The notes under the pieces were generated by a model that saw nothing but the letters and a program-made list of their open reading frames with translations, had not been told where the DNA came from and did not search any database. From assembly GCA_050011775.1 (NCBI GenBank), contig JBEKIL010000013.1, forward strand, positions 1-64,000: 64,000 nucleotides of DNA, given 5' to 3'. This stretch comes from CAVZMI01 sp050011775. GTDB lineage: Bacteria > Bacteroidota > Ignavibacteria > UBA10030 > CAVZMI01. The translations under genes and the position numbers were made by a program. The stretch's first letter is position 1. Every line of letters begins with the position of its first letter. Of this stretch, positions 25,451 to 35,572 are shown in pieces.

Positions 25451-27061
25451 ATGGAATATCGGACAGACTTTCTCATTATTGGCAGTGGAATCGCCGGTCT
25501 ATCGTTCGCCCTCGAGGCAGCAGAGCTGGGCAGTGTTGCGATTGTCACAAAAAAGGCTAAAGCCGAATCAACCACCAACTATGCTCAGGGCGGCATTGCT
25601 TCCGTGATCGCTCCGGACGATACGTTCGAATCGCATATCCGTGATACGCTTATTGCCGGTGCCGGTCTTTGTCATAAGGATGCGGTTGAAGTCCTGGTAA
25701 AAGAAGGCCCTGCAAAGATTGATGAACTCATCCGCATTGGTGTAGAATTCACCATGCAAAACGGGAGACTTGATCTTGGACGTGAGGGCGGACATTCAAT
25801 GAATCGTATCGTTCATGCCAGGGATCTTACCGGTAAAGAGATTGAACGGGCACTCCTTGCAAATGTCATTGGGCATCCGAATATTCAGATATTCGAAAAT
25901 CATATCGCAATTGATTTGATTACGGAACATCAGCTCGGCCTCCGGAAAAAAACAGAAGGAAAACATTGCTGGGGAGCGTATGTTCTTGACGTAGAGAAAA
26001 ATCAGGTTAAGACATTTCTTGCCAATGTGACAATGCTTGCAACAGGAAGTCTCGGGCAGGTTTACCTCCACACCTCGAACCCGGATATTGCCACCGGTGA
26101 TGGGATTGCAATGGCCTATAGGACCGGCGCGTCAATCGCAAACATGGAATTCATTCAATTCCACCCGACTACTCTCTATTATCCGACGACCATGAGCAAT
26201 TCGACGACATCATTTCTCATTTCCGAAGCTGTTCGAGGTTTCGGAGCCGTCCTGGTAAATCGAGACGGGACTGAATTTATGCAGAAGTATGATCAACGCG
26301 GTTCCCTTGCGCCGCGTGACATCGTTGCCCGCGCAATCGATAGTGAACTCAAGCGAAGTGGCGACGAGTGTGTATATCTCAAACTCACACATCTCAATCC
26401 GCAGGAAGTTCAAGAACATTTCCCGAATATCTACCGTCGTTGCCTTGAGAATAAAATTAATATGACTGAAGAACTTGTTCCAGTTGTTCCTGCAGCGCAT
26501 TATTCATGCGGCGGAGTTCTGACCGATCTGAATGGACGAACGACAATCCACAACCTCTATGCATGTGGTGAAGTGAGTATGACCGGTGTGCACGGGGCGA
26601 ACAGGCTGGCAAGCAATTCATTGCTTGAAGCAGTCGTCTTTTCCCATCGTGCCATTGCGGATGTGAAAACTCATCAAATGATGCACGCCGATATTCCGCC
26701 TATTCCGCCGTGGGATGAAAGCGGTACGTTCAATAGCGAGGAGTGGGTGTTGATTGCTCATGACCGGAGAGAAATTCAACAATTGATGTGGGATTATGTC
26801 GGAATTGTTCGTTCAAATCTCCGCCTCGAGCGGGCACAACGGAGAATTCGTCTCATTCTGGATGAAGTCATGACGTTCTACAAAAAGACAAAGGTCACCG
26901 AAGGATTGATAGAACTACGGAATCTGGCAATTATCGCCGATCTCATCATCCGATCGGCACTGATGCGGAAGGAAAGCAGGGGTCTTCATTATACAACAGA
27001 TTATCCGGAAAAAGATGACTCCCGATGGTCATATGATACAATTCTCATTGGAGAACAATAG
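25451..27061 (+). CDS. nadB: L-aspartate oxidase
   Basis: Oxidises L-aspartate to iminoaspartate for de novo NAD synthesis. The start giving MEYRTDFLIIGSGIAGLSF (536 residues) is preferred to the earlier in-frame ATG. FAD-binding GSGIAGLS near the N-terminus, the substrate loop NYAQGGIASVIAPDD, HSMNRIVHARDLTG, and the capping-domain HYSCGGVLTDLNGRTT with MTGVHGANRLASNSLLEA near the end of the FAD domain. The C-terminal helical domain is present. nadA and nadC are not in the window. It ends one base before the convergent peptidase gene. Confidence 0.93.
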   Translation: MEYRTDFLIIGSGIAGLSFALEAAELGSVAIVTKKAKAESTTNYAQGGIASVIAPDDTFESHIRDTLIAGAGLCHKDAVEVLVKEGPAKIDELIRIGVEFTMQNGRLDLGREGGHSMNRIVHARDLTGKEIERALLANVIGHPNIQIFENHIAIDLITEHQLGLRKKTEGKHCWGAYVLDVEKNQVKTFLANVTMLATGSLGQVYLHTSNPDIATGDGIAMAYRTGASIANMEFIQFHPTTLYYPTTMSNSTTSFLISEAVRGFGAVLVNRDGTEFMQKYDQRGSLAPRDIVARAIDSELKRSGDECVYLKLTHLNPQEVQEHFPNIYRRCLENKINMTEELVPVVPAAHYSCGGVLTDLNGRTTIHNLYACGEVSMTGVHGANRLASNSLLEAVVFSHRAIADVKTHQMMHADIPPIPPWDESGTFNSEEWVLIAHDRREIQQLMWDYVGIVRSNLRLERAQRRIRLILDEVMTFYKKTKVTEGLIELRNLAIIADLIIRSALMRKESRGLHYTTDYPEKDDSRWSYDTILIGEQ

Positions 27062-27062
27062 A

Positions 27063-28487
27063 TTAATGCGTATAAAAATCAATCATCCGTTCAATTGCCT
27101 CTGAACAAACCCGGTCGAAATCTACAAGACTCAAACTGAACATCCGACAATCGATGGATGGTCTGTAGAGACCTTCAGAAACATATCCGGCTCCTTCAAA
27201 CGCACCGACTGTATTTTTGTATTGTGAACTATTCAATATTTCCTGTTCCCCTTTCATCAGGGGTTCCCTTTTCTCATAATAATCGGCAGCGAGACGGTCG
27301 AGTTTCGCACGCTCTCGTTCCAGACTATCATAGAGGGACTTCTTCCAGGGAGTGGGGATTGGTGTACCGGGGTCGACAAATATTTTCCATTTAAGATTGT
27401 TCGGATCCAACAATGCCGTGATGTTGGGTTCCCAGGGTTCAATCCCTTTGCTGTAGAAATCGACATAAGAAACCTGCGAGCTATAATACTCATCGCCGAG
27501 TCCGCCAAACGAATGTCCGAATTCATGAACAAACACATAATCCGGCTGCCATTCCTGGCCGGGTTGATCCGTGCTTGTAAAGCATGTCGAATATAGATTG
27601 AAAATTCCTCCGCCTCCGTAGCGGTTATCGTTGACTAAAATAGAGATGAAATCGTATGGCACTGCTGCTGCAATATCCCTGAGCCTTCGATTCTCTTCTG
27701 TGAGAACATATCGTACACTGTTAAATGTATTATATGTCGCACCGAGAGTAGAATTCTTCCATATATCCTTATCAGGTTTATCAATTCCGGATTCATCTGA
27801 TTCAACTTCGATAGTCCAGACGTTGAAGTCCGATTTTCGTTCCTTGAATGGATGTGTGTTGAAGAGAACGCCGATAAAATGCGCTACATCGGCCCGAAAT
27901 TTTTCCATATCCTTTTTTGTGTATCCATCACCAAGAAGAAGAAGATCGACTTTTTTCTCAGGCGGCCCGTTTTTTATAAAAGTCGTGATGGTGTAATGTG
28001 CCTTCTGTGTTTCTTTTTGAATGCTCCGTGGAATCGACGGATCGATGATGGTGGAAAAAATTTCATGAAATATCATTTGCCTGTCACGCCGTGAAATTAT
28101 GAGCTGGATTTTCCGGAGAGGAAAAGGAAAGCGAACGGTTTCATGGAAGGTGCGATACATGCCTGAGTTTGCCTCATCGGTGGTTTGCCATTCGTTAAAG
28201 ATCGTCGAATACCCTCGGGAGTAGATTAGGATATTTGTTGTTGCGTCGGTGATACGGACATAGTATTCTCCGAGATTTAACGTGTCCACTAGATTTATTC
28301 TGCTCCCGGGCCAGGGGCCCTCGCGATAGACTCTGTCCAGGCTGATTGTTTCCTGTCCTTTGGTGCCGGTATGATAATAATCTACCCGCATGGTTTCGTT
28401 GTGGAAGTACTGCTCAAAGTTCTGGGCAAAACTCGCCGAAATTGTCAGAGCAAGGATTGGGACTAGAAAGAATATTTTCCGTCGCAT
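27063..28487 (-). CDS. Secreted M64-family (IgA-peptidase-type) zinc metallopeptidase
   Basis: 474 residues with a clear signal peptide (KIFFLVPILALTISASFAQ). Residues 20-160 form a beta-rich N-terminal domain. The peptidase domain starts near 175 (VDLLLLGDGYTKKDMEKF), and the zinc motif HEFGHSFGGLGDEY at about 319-332 matches the HExxHxxGxxxDE pattern of M64. It is probably exported to the periplasm or outside; no sorting domain is seen at the C-terminus. It abuts nadB tail to tail with one base between the stops. Confidence 0.88.
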   Translation of the reverse strand: MRRKIFFLVPILALTISASFAQNFEQYFHNETMRVDYYHTGTKGQETISLDRVYREGPWPGSRINLVDTLNLGEYYVRITDATTNILIYSRGYSTIFNEWQTTDEANSGMYRTFHETVRFPFPLRKIQLIISRRDRQMIFHEIFSTIIDPSIPRSIQKETQKAHYTITTFIKNGPPEKKVDLLLLGDGYTKKDMEKFRADVAHFIGVLFNTHPFKERKSDFNVWTIEVESDESGIDKPDKDIWKNSTLGATYNTFNSVRYVLTEENRRLRDIAAAVPYDFISILVNDNRYGGGGIFNLYSTCFTSTDQPGQEWQPDYVFVHEFGHSFGGLGDEYYSSQVSYVDFYSKGIEPWEPNITALLDPNNLKWKIFVDPGTPIPTPWKKSLYDSLERERAKLDRLAADYYEKREPLMKGEQEILNSSQYKNTVGAFEGAGYVSEGLYRPSIDCRMFSLSLVDFDRVCSEAIERMIDFYTH

Positions 28488-28639
28488 TATGCATCTCTCC
28501 TGTATGTTCGTTCGAGGAATTACGAAACTACTCGATCATCAAACCCAGTTTTGGATAGCTGCTAATAAATGTTAAATGATCGATGGAACCTTTAATAAAA
28601 TAAGAGAGTTAGATTGGATAAGCAACAGCAAAATCTACC

Positions 28640-28668
28640 TTGTTTCAGATCCCTTTTTTCCGTATCTT
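28640..28668 (+). promoter_or_regulatory. Putative purF promoter
   Basis: TTGTTT (28640-28645), 17-base spacer, TATCTT (28663-28668), 42 bases before the purF start. No purine riboswitch is recognised in the 222-base gap. Confidence 0.4.
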
Positions 28669-28709
28669 AGAGATGATTTTTTCTGTGGACATATAAAAAA
28701 CACAAATAG

Positions 28710-30200
28710 ATGGATACTACACAACCTGACAAGCCACGCTGCAATTGCGGCATTTTTGGCGTTTTTGGACATTCCCAGGCTTCAAAATTGACTTACTACG
28801 GTCTTCTGGCTCTTCAGCATCGCGGTCAGGAAGCCTCCGGTATTGTCACCAGATATTATGACGCTGAAAGACAAAAACACCGCTTTCATACCTATAAAGG
28901 GATCGGACTGGTGAATGACGTCTTTCGGAATGAGAAAATACTCGCCGAAACACTGGATGGCGATGCGGCCATAGGTCATAACCGTTATTCTACTACGGGA
29001 TCTTCCGATAACCGGGCGAACGTCCAGCCTTTCGTGGTGAACTACCGTAGCGGTAATCTTGCTGTCTCTCATAATGGAAATCTTACAAATTATCGTGCAC
29101 TTCGGAAAAAACTGAGTTCAGAAGGAACGATATTTCAGACTACCTCGGATTCTGAAATTATTCTCCATTTGATGGCCAGAAGCAGGGAACAGAATCAGAT
29201 CAATCAGATTCAGGAAGCTCTCAATACCGTCGATGGAGCATATTCTCTGTTGATTCTCACCGATGCCATGCTTGTGGCGGCCCGTGATCCTTATGGATTC
29301 AGACCGCTTTCCCTCGGGAAATTGGATGGTGTCTATGTGGTTGCATCCGAGACATGTGCATTTGATATCATCGGTGCCGAATATATCCGCGATATCGCCC
29401 CGGGTGAAATTCTCGTTATTGATGACGAAGCTAAACAGGCACAAAAACCGAAATCATTCTGGGTATCGAAAAAAGTTACGCAACCGAGATTTTGTATCTT
29501 CGAATATATCTATTTTTCACGCCCCGATAGCAAAATATTCGGGAACAGCGTCGATCGTGTTCGGCGGAAACTTGGAAAAAGTCTTGCAAAACAATCTCCG
29601 GTCGAGAAGAAATCCGATGAGACAAAAACTATTGTTATCAGTGTACCCGACTCGAGTAACACGGCAACATTGGGATTCGTCTCGGAAAGCAATAAGCTGG
29701 GATATGATGCAAAGCTTGAGATAGGTTTAATACGAAGTCACTACATCGGCCGGACATTTATTCAGCCTGAACAGGATATCCGTGAACTGAAAGTGAAGAT
29801 GAAATTCAATACTGTTAAAGGTGTGTTGAAAGATCGGGTTGTTGTGATTATTGACGATTCAATTGTCCGTGGTACGACATCTAAAAAATTGATACAGCTC
29901 ATCCGTGAGGCTGAACCGAAGGGAATCCATTTCAGAGTTACAGCTCCTCCTATCAAGTATCCATGTCAGTATGGTATGGATTTTCCGAGTAGGGAAGAGC
30001 TCATTGCAAATCAATGTGGTGGAGACGTCGAAAAAATACGCCAGGAGCTCGGTGTCGATAGTCTCGCATATCTCACGATCGAGAAACTTCTCGAATCCGT
30101 TCCGACAGAGAACGGTGAAGGATACTGCACGGCATGTTTCAGCGGTTTCTATCCTGTCGCCGTTGAACCGGTTGGGGCGAAGGATGAAAATGATGTCTGA
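28710..30200 (+). CDS. purF: Amidophosphoribosyltransferase
   Basis: First committed step of purine synthesis (PRPP plus glutamine to phosphoribosylamine). 496 residues with a 12-residue propeptide before the catalytic Cys13 of CGIFGVFGH. Four cysteines matching the 4Fe-4S ligands of the B. subtilis enzyme are visible: FCIFEYIYF near 262, YPCQYG near 417 and YCTAC near 472-475. The PRPP loop is VVVIIDDSIVRGTTSKK near 376. The Fe-S type normally needs propeptide cleavage and is oxygen-sensitive, in line with PFOR in the same genome. Confidence 0.95.
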   Translation: MDTTQPDKPRCNCGIFGVFGHSQASKLTYYGLLALQHRGQEASGIVTRYYDAERQKHRFHTYKGIGLVNDVFRNEKILAETLDGDAAIGHNRYSTTGSSDNRANVQPFVVNYRSGNLAVSHNGNLTNYRALRKKLSSEGTIFQTTSDSEIILHLMARSREQNQINQIQEALNTVDGAYSLLILTDAMLVAARDPYGFRPLSLGKLDGVYVVASETCAFDIIGAEYIRDIAPGEILVIDDEAKQAQKPKSFWVSKKVTQPRFCIFEYIYFSRPDSKIFGNSVDRVRRKLGKSLAKQSPVEKKSDETKTIVISVPDSSNTATLGFVSESNKLGYDAKLEIGLIRSHYIGRTFIQPEQDIRELKVKMKFNTVKGVLKDRVVVIIDDSIVRGTTSKKLIQLIREAEPKGIHFRVTAPPIKYPCQYGMDFPSREELIANQCGGDVEKIRQELGVDSLAYLTIEKLLESVPTENGEGYCTACFSGFYPVAVEPVGAKDENDV

Positions 30201-30753
30201 TCCCGATGTTCATCCCCGTGTAAGGGTATGGACAATCTCGAATCTTCTTAGTTTCACCCGGATCGTCCTCACGATTCCGATCTTCCTGCTCTTGCTTTCT
30301 GGTACACTTCAAAGCCGTTTGTCGGCGGTTTTGATCATGCTTGCTGCTATCGTAACAGATTTTCTGGACGGCTATATCGCCCGGCAGCGAAATGAAGTCA
30401 CTGAATTAGGAAAAGTTCTTGATCCTCTTGCCGATAAAATCAGTGTAGGAGTCGTCGCATTCGCCTTATCAATTATGCAGTATCTTCCAATATGGTTCTT
30501 CTTGCTCGTTCTTTTTCGTGATGCTGTTATTCTTGGTGGCGGAGTGTGGCTCATACGGACGCGTAATATCGTTCCGCAGTCTAATTGGATAGGGAAATGG
30601 ACTGTAAATGCAGTCGCATTGACAATAGTAATGGCCACATTGAGGGTGAACATAGTAGTGGATATTCTTATCGGAATAAGTTGTATACTCCTTCTCTGGT
30701 CGTTAGCGGCATATGGTCAGCGCTTCTTTACAGTGGTACGAAGAAAAGTATAG
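30190..30753 (+). CDS. CDP-alcohol phosphatidyltransferase (PgsA-like)
   Basis: About 187 residues, start taken at the ATG overlapping the end of purF; ATG 30184 or 30193 are alternatives. The signature D-x2-D-G-x2-A-R-x8-G-x3-D-x3-D is complete in DFLDGYIARQRNEVTELG plus KVLDPLADK. Four to five membrane segments follow. Likely phosphatidylglycerophosphate synthase, but related phospholipid synthases share the motif. It overlaps purF and is followed by ftsY. Confidence 0.85.
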   Translation: MMSDPDVHPRVRVWTISNLLSFTRIVLTIPIFLLLLSGTLQSRLSAVLIMLAAIVTDFLDGYIARQRNEVTELGKVLDPLADKISVGVVAFALSIMQYLPIWFFLLVLFRDAVILGGGVWLIRTRNIVPQSNWIGKWTVNAVALTIVMATLRVNIVVDILIGISCILLLWSLAAYGQRFFTVVRRKV

Positions 30754-30762
30754 GAGTATCGA

Positions 30763-31713
30763 ATGGGATTCTTTGATACACTAAAGTATGATAGATTAAA
30801 AGAAGGACTGACGAAGACACGCGACAATATTTTTGGTAGGGTGCAGCGGCTGGTAACGGCAAAATCAAAAATAGACAATGAAATGATCGAGAAACTCGAA
30901 GAGATACTTATTACAGCCGATGTGGGTGTTAATACGTCAATGAAGATTATCGAAAGAATCAAAACACGAGTAAGAGAAGAAAAGTATGAAGATGCAAACG
31001 AGCTTGATCGATTACTACATGACGAGATTCGAAATGCATTAGGTGCAGGCAATCAGATGAACAGGAATGATTACTTCTCAATTCCTGCAGAAATCAAACC
31101 ATTCGTAATTATGATTGTCGGTGTCAATGGAGTCGGGAAAACCACAACGATCGGGAAGCTTGCGTATAATTATCGAACAGCAAAGAAAAATGTGATCATT
31201 GCTGCTGCGGATACATTCAGGGCAGCGGCGAATGAGCAGATTGAAATCTGGGCACAGCGCGCTTCGGTCGATGTCATTCAACAGGCGCATGGAGCGGATC
31301 CGGCTGCCGTCGCCTATGATTCGCTCAAAGCTGCAAAAGCACGTGGAGCGGATGTAGTTATTATCGATACCGCCGGCCGTCTCCATACAAAAACTCCCTT
31401 GATGGAGGAACTAAAAAAAATCAGACGGGTGATGCAAAAAATCGTTCCTGAAGCACCCCACGAAGTTCTACTCGTTCTTGATGCATCAACCGGACAAAAT
31501 GCCCTCGAACAGGCACGTCAGTTTGACAATGCTGTGGGAGTTACAGGGCTTATTATTACAAAGCTTGACGGCACTGCGAAAGGCGGAATTGTTTTTGCTA
31601 TCAACCAGGAGTTGAACATCCCTGTGAAATTTATCGGTATCGGAGAACAGATTGGTGATCTTCAGCCTTTTGACAAGTCAGTATTTGTTAATGCGTTATT
31701 ACAGACTGTTTGA
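30763..31713 (+). CDS. ftsY: Signal recognition particle receptor FtsY
   Basis: 316-residue SRP GTPase without the long acidic A domain found in E. coli. N domain (KTRDNIFGRVQRLV), G1 GVNGVGKTTTIGKLA near 120, DTFRAAANEQ, G3 DTAGRLH and G4 TKLDGTAKGG are all present. It docks SRP-ribosome complexes at the membrane for cotranslational insertion. Start 9 bases after the upstream gene, with GGAG. Confidence 0.95.
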   Translation: MGFFDTLKYDRLKEGLTKTRDNIFGRVQRLVTAKSKIDNEMIEKLEEILITADVGVNTSMKIIERIKTRVREEKYEDANELDRLLHDEIRNALGAGNQMNRNDYFSIPAEIKPFVIMIVGVNGVGKTTTIGKLAYNYRTAKKNVIIAAADTFRAAANEQIEIWAQRASVDVIQQAHGADPAAVAYDSLKAAKARGADVVIIDTAGRLHTKTPLMEELKKIRRVMQKIVPEAPHEVLLVLDASTGQNALEQARQFDNAVGVTGLIITKLDGTAKGGIVFAINQELNIPVKFIGIGEQIGDLQPFDKSVFVNALLQTV

Positions 31714-31850
31714 TGTATTATAATTAAGGAGGATTATCAGGACGATTTATGAAAGATCGTGGGGAGCAGTACAACCCGACGAGACCAAACAGATTTGCAT
31801 ACGAATATTCGATCCAACATATCGGAAATATCGAGCGGAGTTGTAAACCA

Positions 31851-32864
31851 ATGAGACTTGACATTAGGCGCTTTTCACTTCAATTAAAACATGAGTTCAC
31901 GATCGCACGCGGCACACGTACTTTAGTGCCGGTCGTCTTTTTAGAACTTCACCACGATGGGATTGTTGGAATAGGTGAAGCGTCGCCGTCGTCCCGTTAT
32001 GGAGAAACAGTCGAATCGGTGGAAGCGTTTCTTTCAAAGGTGAATCTCGAACCATTTGAAAGCCCGTTCATAATCGATGCAATTCTGGGTTATATCCGGA
32101 ATATTGCTCCCGGAAATTTTGCGGCCAAAGCAGCTATCGATATTGCACTTCATGATTGGATAGGGAAGAAACTCGGTATTCCGCTATATAAATTTCTGGG
32201 ACTCGAAGGGAAACAAACGCCGTATTCGTCCTATACTATCGGTATTGATACACCCGAAAAAGTAATGCAAAAAGTTAAAGAGGCGGCAGAGTATCCGATC
32301 CTGAAAATAAAACTGGGACTGGAGAATGACCGCGAAATAATGAACGCAATTCGAAGCGTCACAAGGAAGACACTGCGGGTCGATGTCAATGAGGGATGGA
32401 AGACACGCGAGCTTGCGCTCGAGAGTATCGAGTGGTTGTCAGAACTCGGCGTCGAATTTGTCGAACAGCCAATGCCCGCGTCACAGATCGATGATATTGC
32501 ATGGCTTCGGGAACGGTCGCCACTGCCGTTGATTGCGGATGAAAGTGTCATGCGGCTCGAAGATATCCCGGTTCTTGCCCACGCATTTGATGGGATCAAT
32601 ATCAAGCTGATGAAATGTACGGGGATTCGGGAAGCATTGAAAATGATCAGCGCTGCCCGCGCTTCCCGTCTGAAAGTGATGATGGGATGTATGATAGAGA
32701 GTTCTGTCGGAATTTCTGCTGCGGCCCAATTATCGCCGCTTATTGATTTTGCCGATCTTGATAGTGCAGAAATGATATCCAATGATCCATATGAAGGAGC
32801 CGTCATCGAGAAAGGACGGTTGAAATTGCCGGATCGTCCGGGGATTGGAGTGAAGGAAGGATAA
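31851..32864 (+). CDS. Dipeptide (L-Ala-D/L-Glu) epimerase, enolase superfamily
   Basis: Start taken at MRLDIRRFSL (337 residues), because the upstream in-frame extension from 31749 is unlike the family. Muconate-lactonising-enzyme fold: KxK acid-base motif in ILKIKLGLEND near 150, metal ligands in RVDVNEGW, VEQPMP and IADESV, the opposite-face Lys in NIKLMKCTG, and GCMIESSVG. Family members epimerise L-Ala-D-Glu released from peptidoglycan, or other dipeptides. It sits directly before mutL (5-base gap). Confidence 0.8.
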   Translation: MRLDIRRFSLQLKHEFTIARGTRTLVPVVFLELHHDGIVGIGEASPSSRYGETVESVEAFLSKVNLEPFESPFIIDAILGYIRNIAPGNFAAKAAIDIALHDWIGKKLGIPLYKFLGLEGKQTPYSSYTIGIDTPEKVMQKVKEAAEYPILKIKLGLENDREIMNAIRSVTRKTLRVDVNEGWKTRELALESIEWLSELGVEFVEQPMPASQIDDIAWLRERSPLPLIADESVMRLEDIPVLAHAFDGINIKLMKCTGIREALKMISAARASRLKVMMGCMIESSVGISAAAQLSPLIDFADLDSAEMISNDPYEGAVIEKGRLKLPDRPGIGVKEG

Positions 32865-32869
32865 AGCTT

Positions 32870-34642
32870 ATGCCGCATACTATTCATATAATGTCGGAAC
32901 AGCTTGCCAATAAGATTGCAGCCGGTGAGGTTGTCCAGCGTCCGGCGTCGGTAGTGAAAGAACTTATGGAAAACTCCATCGATGCCGGCGCATCGCAAAT
33001 CTCCGTCATCATTAAGGACGGCGGACGAACACTCGTTCAGGTTGTCGACGATGGATCAGGCATGAATGAAGAAGATGCACGGATCTCGTTTGAACGCCAT
33101 GCGACGAGTAAAATTCTAACATACGAAGATCTGGAAAGCATACACACTCTGGGATTTCGAGGAGAAGCCCTCGCATCGATTGCCGCTGTGGCACATGTCG
33201 AGCTGAAAACACGACGAAAAGAAGATGATGTAGCATCGTTCGTCCGGATCGAGGGAGGAGAGGTGCGGGAAATCGGGAAAATTGCTTTCGAACATGGAAC
33301 ATCGGTTGCCGTAAAAAATCTTTTTTTCAATACGCCCGGTCGCCGGAATTTCTTGAAAAGCGATTCGACGGAATTCAAACATGTCGCCGATGTCGTCCAG
33401 CGGCTTGCGGTTTCCCATCACGAAATAGGATTCGAATTCGTCAGCGATGACGAGACGATTCTATTACTTCCGAAAGCCGAAGGTCTCGACCGGCTCCAGG
33501 CGCTCTTTGGTGAGAAACTCAGTGCATCATTGATCGAATTCAAGGAAGAGACCGATTATCTAACAATCCACGGCTACATAGGGAGGCCCGATTTTGCACG
33601 AAAAATCCGTTCAGAACAATATCTTTTTCTCAATAAGCGCTTCATCATTAACCGGAACCTCAACCATGCTGTCTTCAATGCATATGAGCACATTCTTGAA
33701 AAAGGAAATTATCCATTCTTTATCCTTTTCATGGAAATAGATCCGCAACATGTCGATGTGAATGTGCATCCGTCTAAATTGGAGGTAAAATTTGAAGATG
33801 AGCGTAATATATATCATTTCCTTCTGACAGTCATCCGCCGGACATTGGCCACCAATGATGTTGTTCCTACAATAAGTGTGGAACCGGCAACGTCAGGCGA
33901 TGGTCGTACAGGATCATACGAACAAAAAGAAAAATTGTTTTTTACAGGGATGGATCAAGGTAGACCCGATTTTCCCTCTCAAAAAATGAGTCAGGAAATA
34001 CCGGCGGATACTTTTACTATGACTTCACGTACGCCACCAGATTCTCAATTCACAGTTCCACATCAGGACGATATAAAACCGATCTGGCAGCTGCATAACA
34101 AGTACATACTTTCGCAAGTCCGGACCGGATTGATGATTATTGATCAGCATGTAGCCCACGAGCGAATTCTTTACGAGCGGGCTATGGCAAGTTTTGATAA
34201 TGCTGTTCCTGTATCGCAGCAGCTGTTGTTTCCTCAGACCTTAACGCTCAGTGCGTCAGAATATGCGACCGTCAAGGAGCTTCTCCCGTATCTCACAAAG
34301 CTGGGATTTGATATAAAACTTTTTGGGAAAAATGATATCGTCATCGAAGGAGTTCCCGGTGATGTACGCCCCGGACACGAGCACGATATCCTGATAGAAG
34401 TTATCGAGCGATTTAAAGAAAACGAGCACAGCAAAAAACTTGATGTAAAAGAAAATATCGCAGCCTCCTTTGCATGTAAAGCGGCAATTAGAGCAGGAGA
34501 TAAACTCAGCCATGAAGAAATGAGTGTCCTGATCGATCAACTTTTTGCGACAAATATGCCGTATGTATGTCCTCACGGACGTCCTGTGGTTATAAAGATC
34601 CCGATTGAAGAGCTTGATAAACGTTTTGGTAGAACATCATAG
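32870..34642 (+). CDS. mutL: DNA mismatch repair protein MutL
   Basis: 590 residues. GHKL ATPase N-terminus with NKIAAGEVVQRPASVVKEL, ENSIDAGA, DDGSGM and GFRGEALASIA; transducer domain to about 330; variable linker at 330-395. The C-terminal domain has DQHVAHERILYE, matching the DQHA-x2-E-x4-E endonuclease motif, and CPHGRP near the end. MutL here is therefore probably a nicking endonuclease, as in bacteria lacking MutH. mutS is not in the window. Confidence 0.94.
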   Translation: MPHTIHIMSEQLANKIAAGEVVQRPASVVKELMENSIDAGASQISVIIKDGGRTLVQVVDDGSGMNEEDARISFERHATSKILTYEDLESIHTLGFRGEALASIAAVAHVELKTRRKEDDVASFVRIEGGEVREIGKIAFEHGTSVAVKNLFFNTPGRRNFLKSDSTEFKHVADVVQRLAVSHHEIGFEFVSDDETILLLPKAEGLDRLQALFGEKLSASLIEFKEETDYLTIHGYIGRPDFARKIRSEQYLFLNKRFIINRNLNHAVFNAYEHILEKGNYPFFILFMEIDPQHVDVNVHPSKLEVKFEDERNIYHFLLTVIRRTLATNDVVPTISVEPATSGDGRTGSYEQKEKLFFTGMDQGRPDFPSQKMSQEIPADTFTMTSRTPPDSQFTVPHQDDIKPIWQLHNKYILSQVRTGLMIIDQHVAHERILYERAMASFDNAVPVSQQLLFPQTLTLSASEYATVKELLPYLTKLGFDIKLFGKNDIVIEGVPGDVRPGHEHDILIEVIERFKENEHSKKLDVKENIAASFACKAAIRAGDKLSHEEMSVLIDQLFATNMPYVCPHGRPVVIKIPIEELDKRFGRTS

Positions 34643-34666
34643 TAATATCATCAGCAGGGTGCTGTC

Positions 34667-35554
34667 ATGAATGCTCCAATTCGAAATTTCATCGTATCAT
34701 TTCGTCCGCAGCAATGGATTAAAAATCTTATTCTTTTTGCGCCGCTGATATTTTCTGAAAAACTTTTTGATATCAGAGCGTTCGGAATTGTCAGCATGGG
34801 ATTCGTTCTTTTTTCTCTGGCGGCCAGTGGAATATATACGATGAACGATCTGGCTGACACTGAGCGTGATAAGCAGCATCCGGTCAAATCACAAAGGCCG
34901 ATTGTCTCGGGCGTAATCCCCCCGGGTCTTGCCGCGGTGGTCGCTTTTTTGTTAATGGTGTTGAGTGTAACGGTCGGGTTCCTGGTGAATTCGAATTTTG
35001 GAGTATTTATCCTCGTATATGTCCTCTTGAATATCGCCTACTCCTATGGTCTAAAAAACATTGTGATTCTCGATGTCATGACAGTGGCAATCGGTTTTGT
35101 CCTGCGTGTACTCGCGGGGGCGGTAATAGTATATGTCCCGGCATCGGAATGGCTTATCATCTGTACGCTTCTTCTTTCTTTATTCCTTGGTTTCAGCAAA
35201 CGCCGGCATGAACTTAATCTGCTCGATGTAAGAGCTGCCGATCATCGGAACGTCCTTGGTCAGTATAGTGCGGGATTTCTCGATCAAATGATAGCTATTG
35301 TCACCGCTGCCACTGTGATGTCATATGCGCTGTATACTATTTCTAACGAGACTGTTCAAAAATTCGGGACAACCCATCTTTACTATACGATTCCCTTTGT
35401 ATTATATGGCATTTTTCGATACCTTTATCTTATTCATAAGAGAGATGAAGGGGGAAATCCCACACACACAATTATCACCGATGTACCCCTTATAGTCAAT
35501 GTAGCGATTTGGATCGTCGTTTCAGTCATGATTATTTATTTTCATGTATTATAG
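34667..35554 (+). CDS. UbiA-superfamily prenyltransferase, decaprenyl-phosphate phosphoribosyltransferase type
   Basis: 295 residues, eight to nine membrane segments. The first Asp-rich motif NDLADTERDKQHPVKSQRP (near 60-78) is the variant found in enzymes that transfer phosphoribose from PRPP to polyprenyl phosphate (as in mycobacterial DPPR synthase), rather than the quinone-type motif. Expected role: polyprenyl-phosphoribose or arabinose donors for envelope glycans. The partner epimerase genes are not seen nearby. Substrate assignment is by family only. Confidence 0.75.
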   Translation: MNAPIRNFIVSFRPQQWIKNLILFAPLIFSEKLFDIRAFGIVSMGFVLFSLAASGIYTMNDLADTERDKQHPVKSQRPIVSGVIPPGLAAVVAFLLMVLSVTVGFLVNSNFGVFILVYVLLNIAYSYGLKNIVILDVMTVAIGFVLRVLAGAVIVYVPASEWLIICTLLLSLFLGFSKRRHELNLLDVRAADHRNVLGQYSAGFLDQMIAIVTAATVMSYALYTISNETVQKFGTTHLYYTIPFVLYGIFRYLYLIHKRDEGGNPTHTIITDVPLIVNVAIWIVVSVMIIYFHVL

Positions 35555-35572
35555 GTCACGGAGAGCCAGCCG

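Noticed and set aside
32231..32998. Minus-strand 255-codon frame over the epimerase/mutL junction
   Set aside because: Antisense to two well-supported genes; serine/isoleucine-rich shadow translation.
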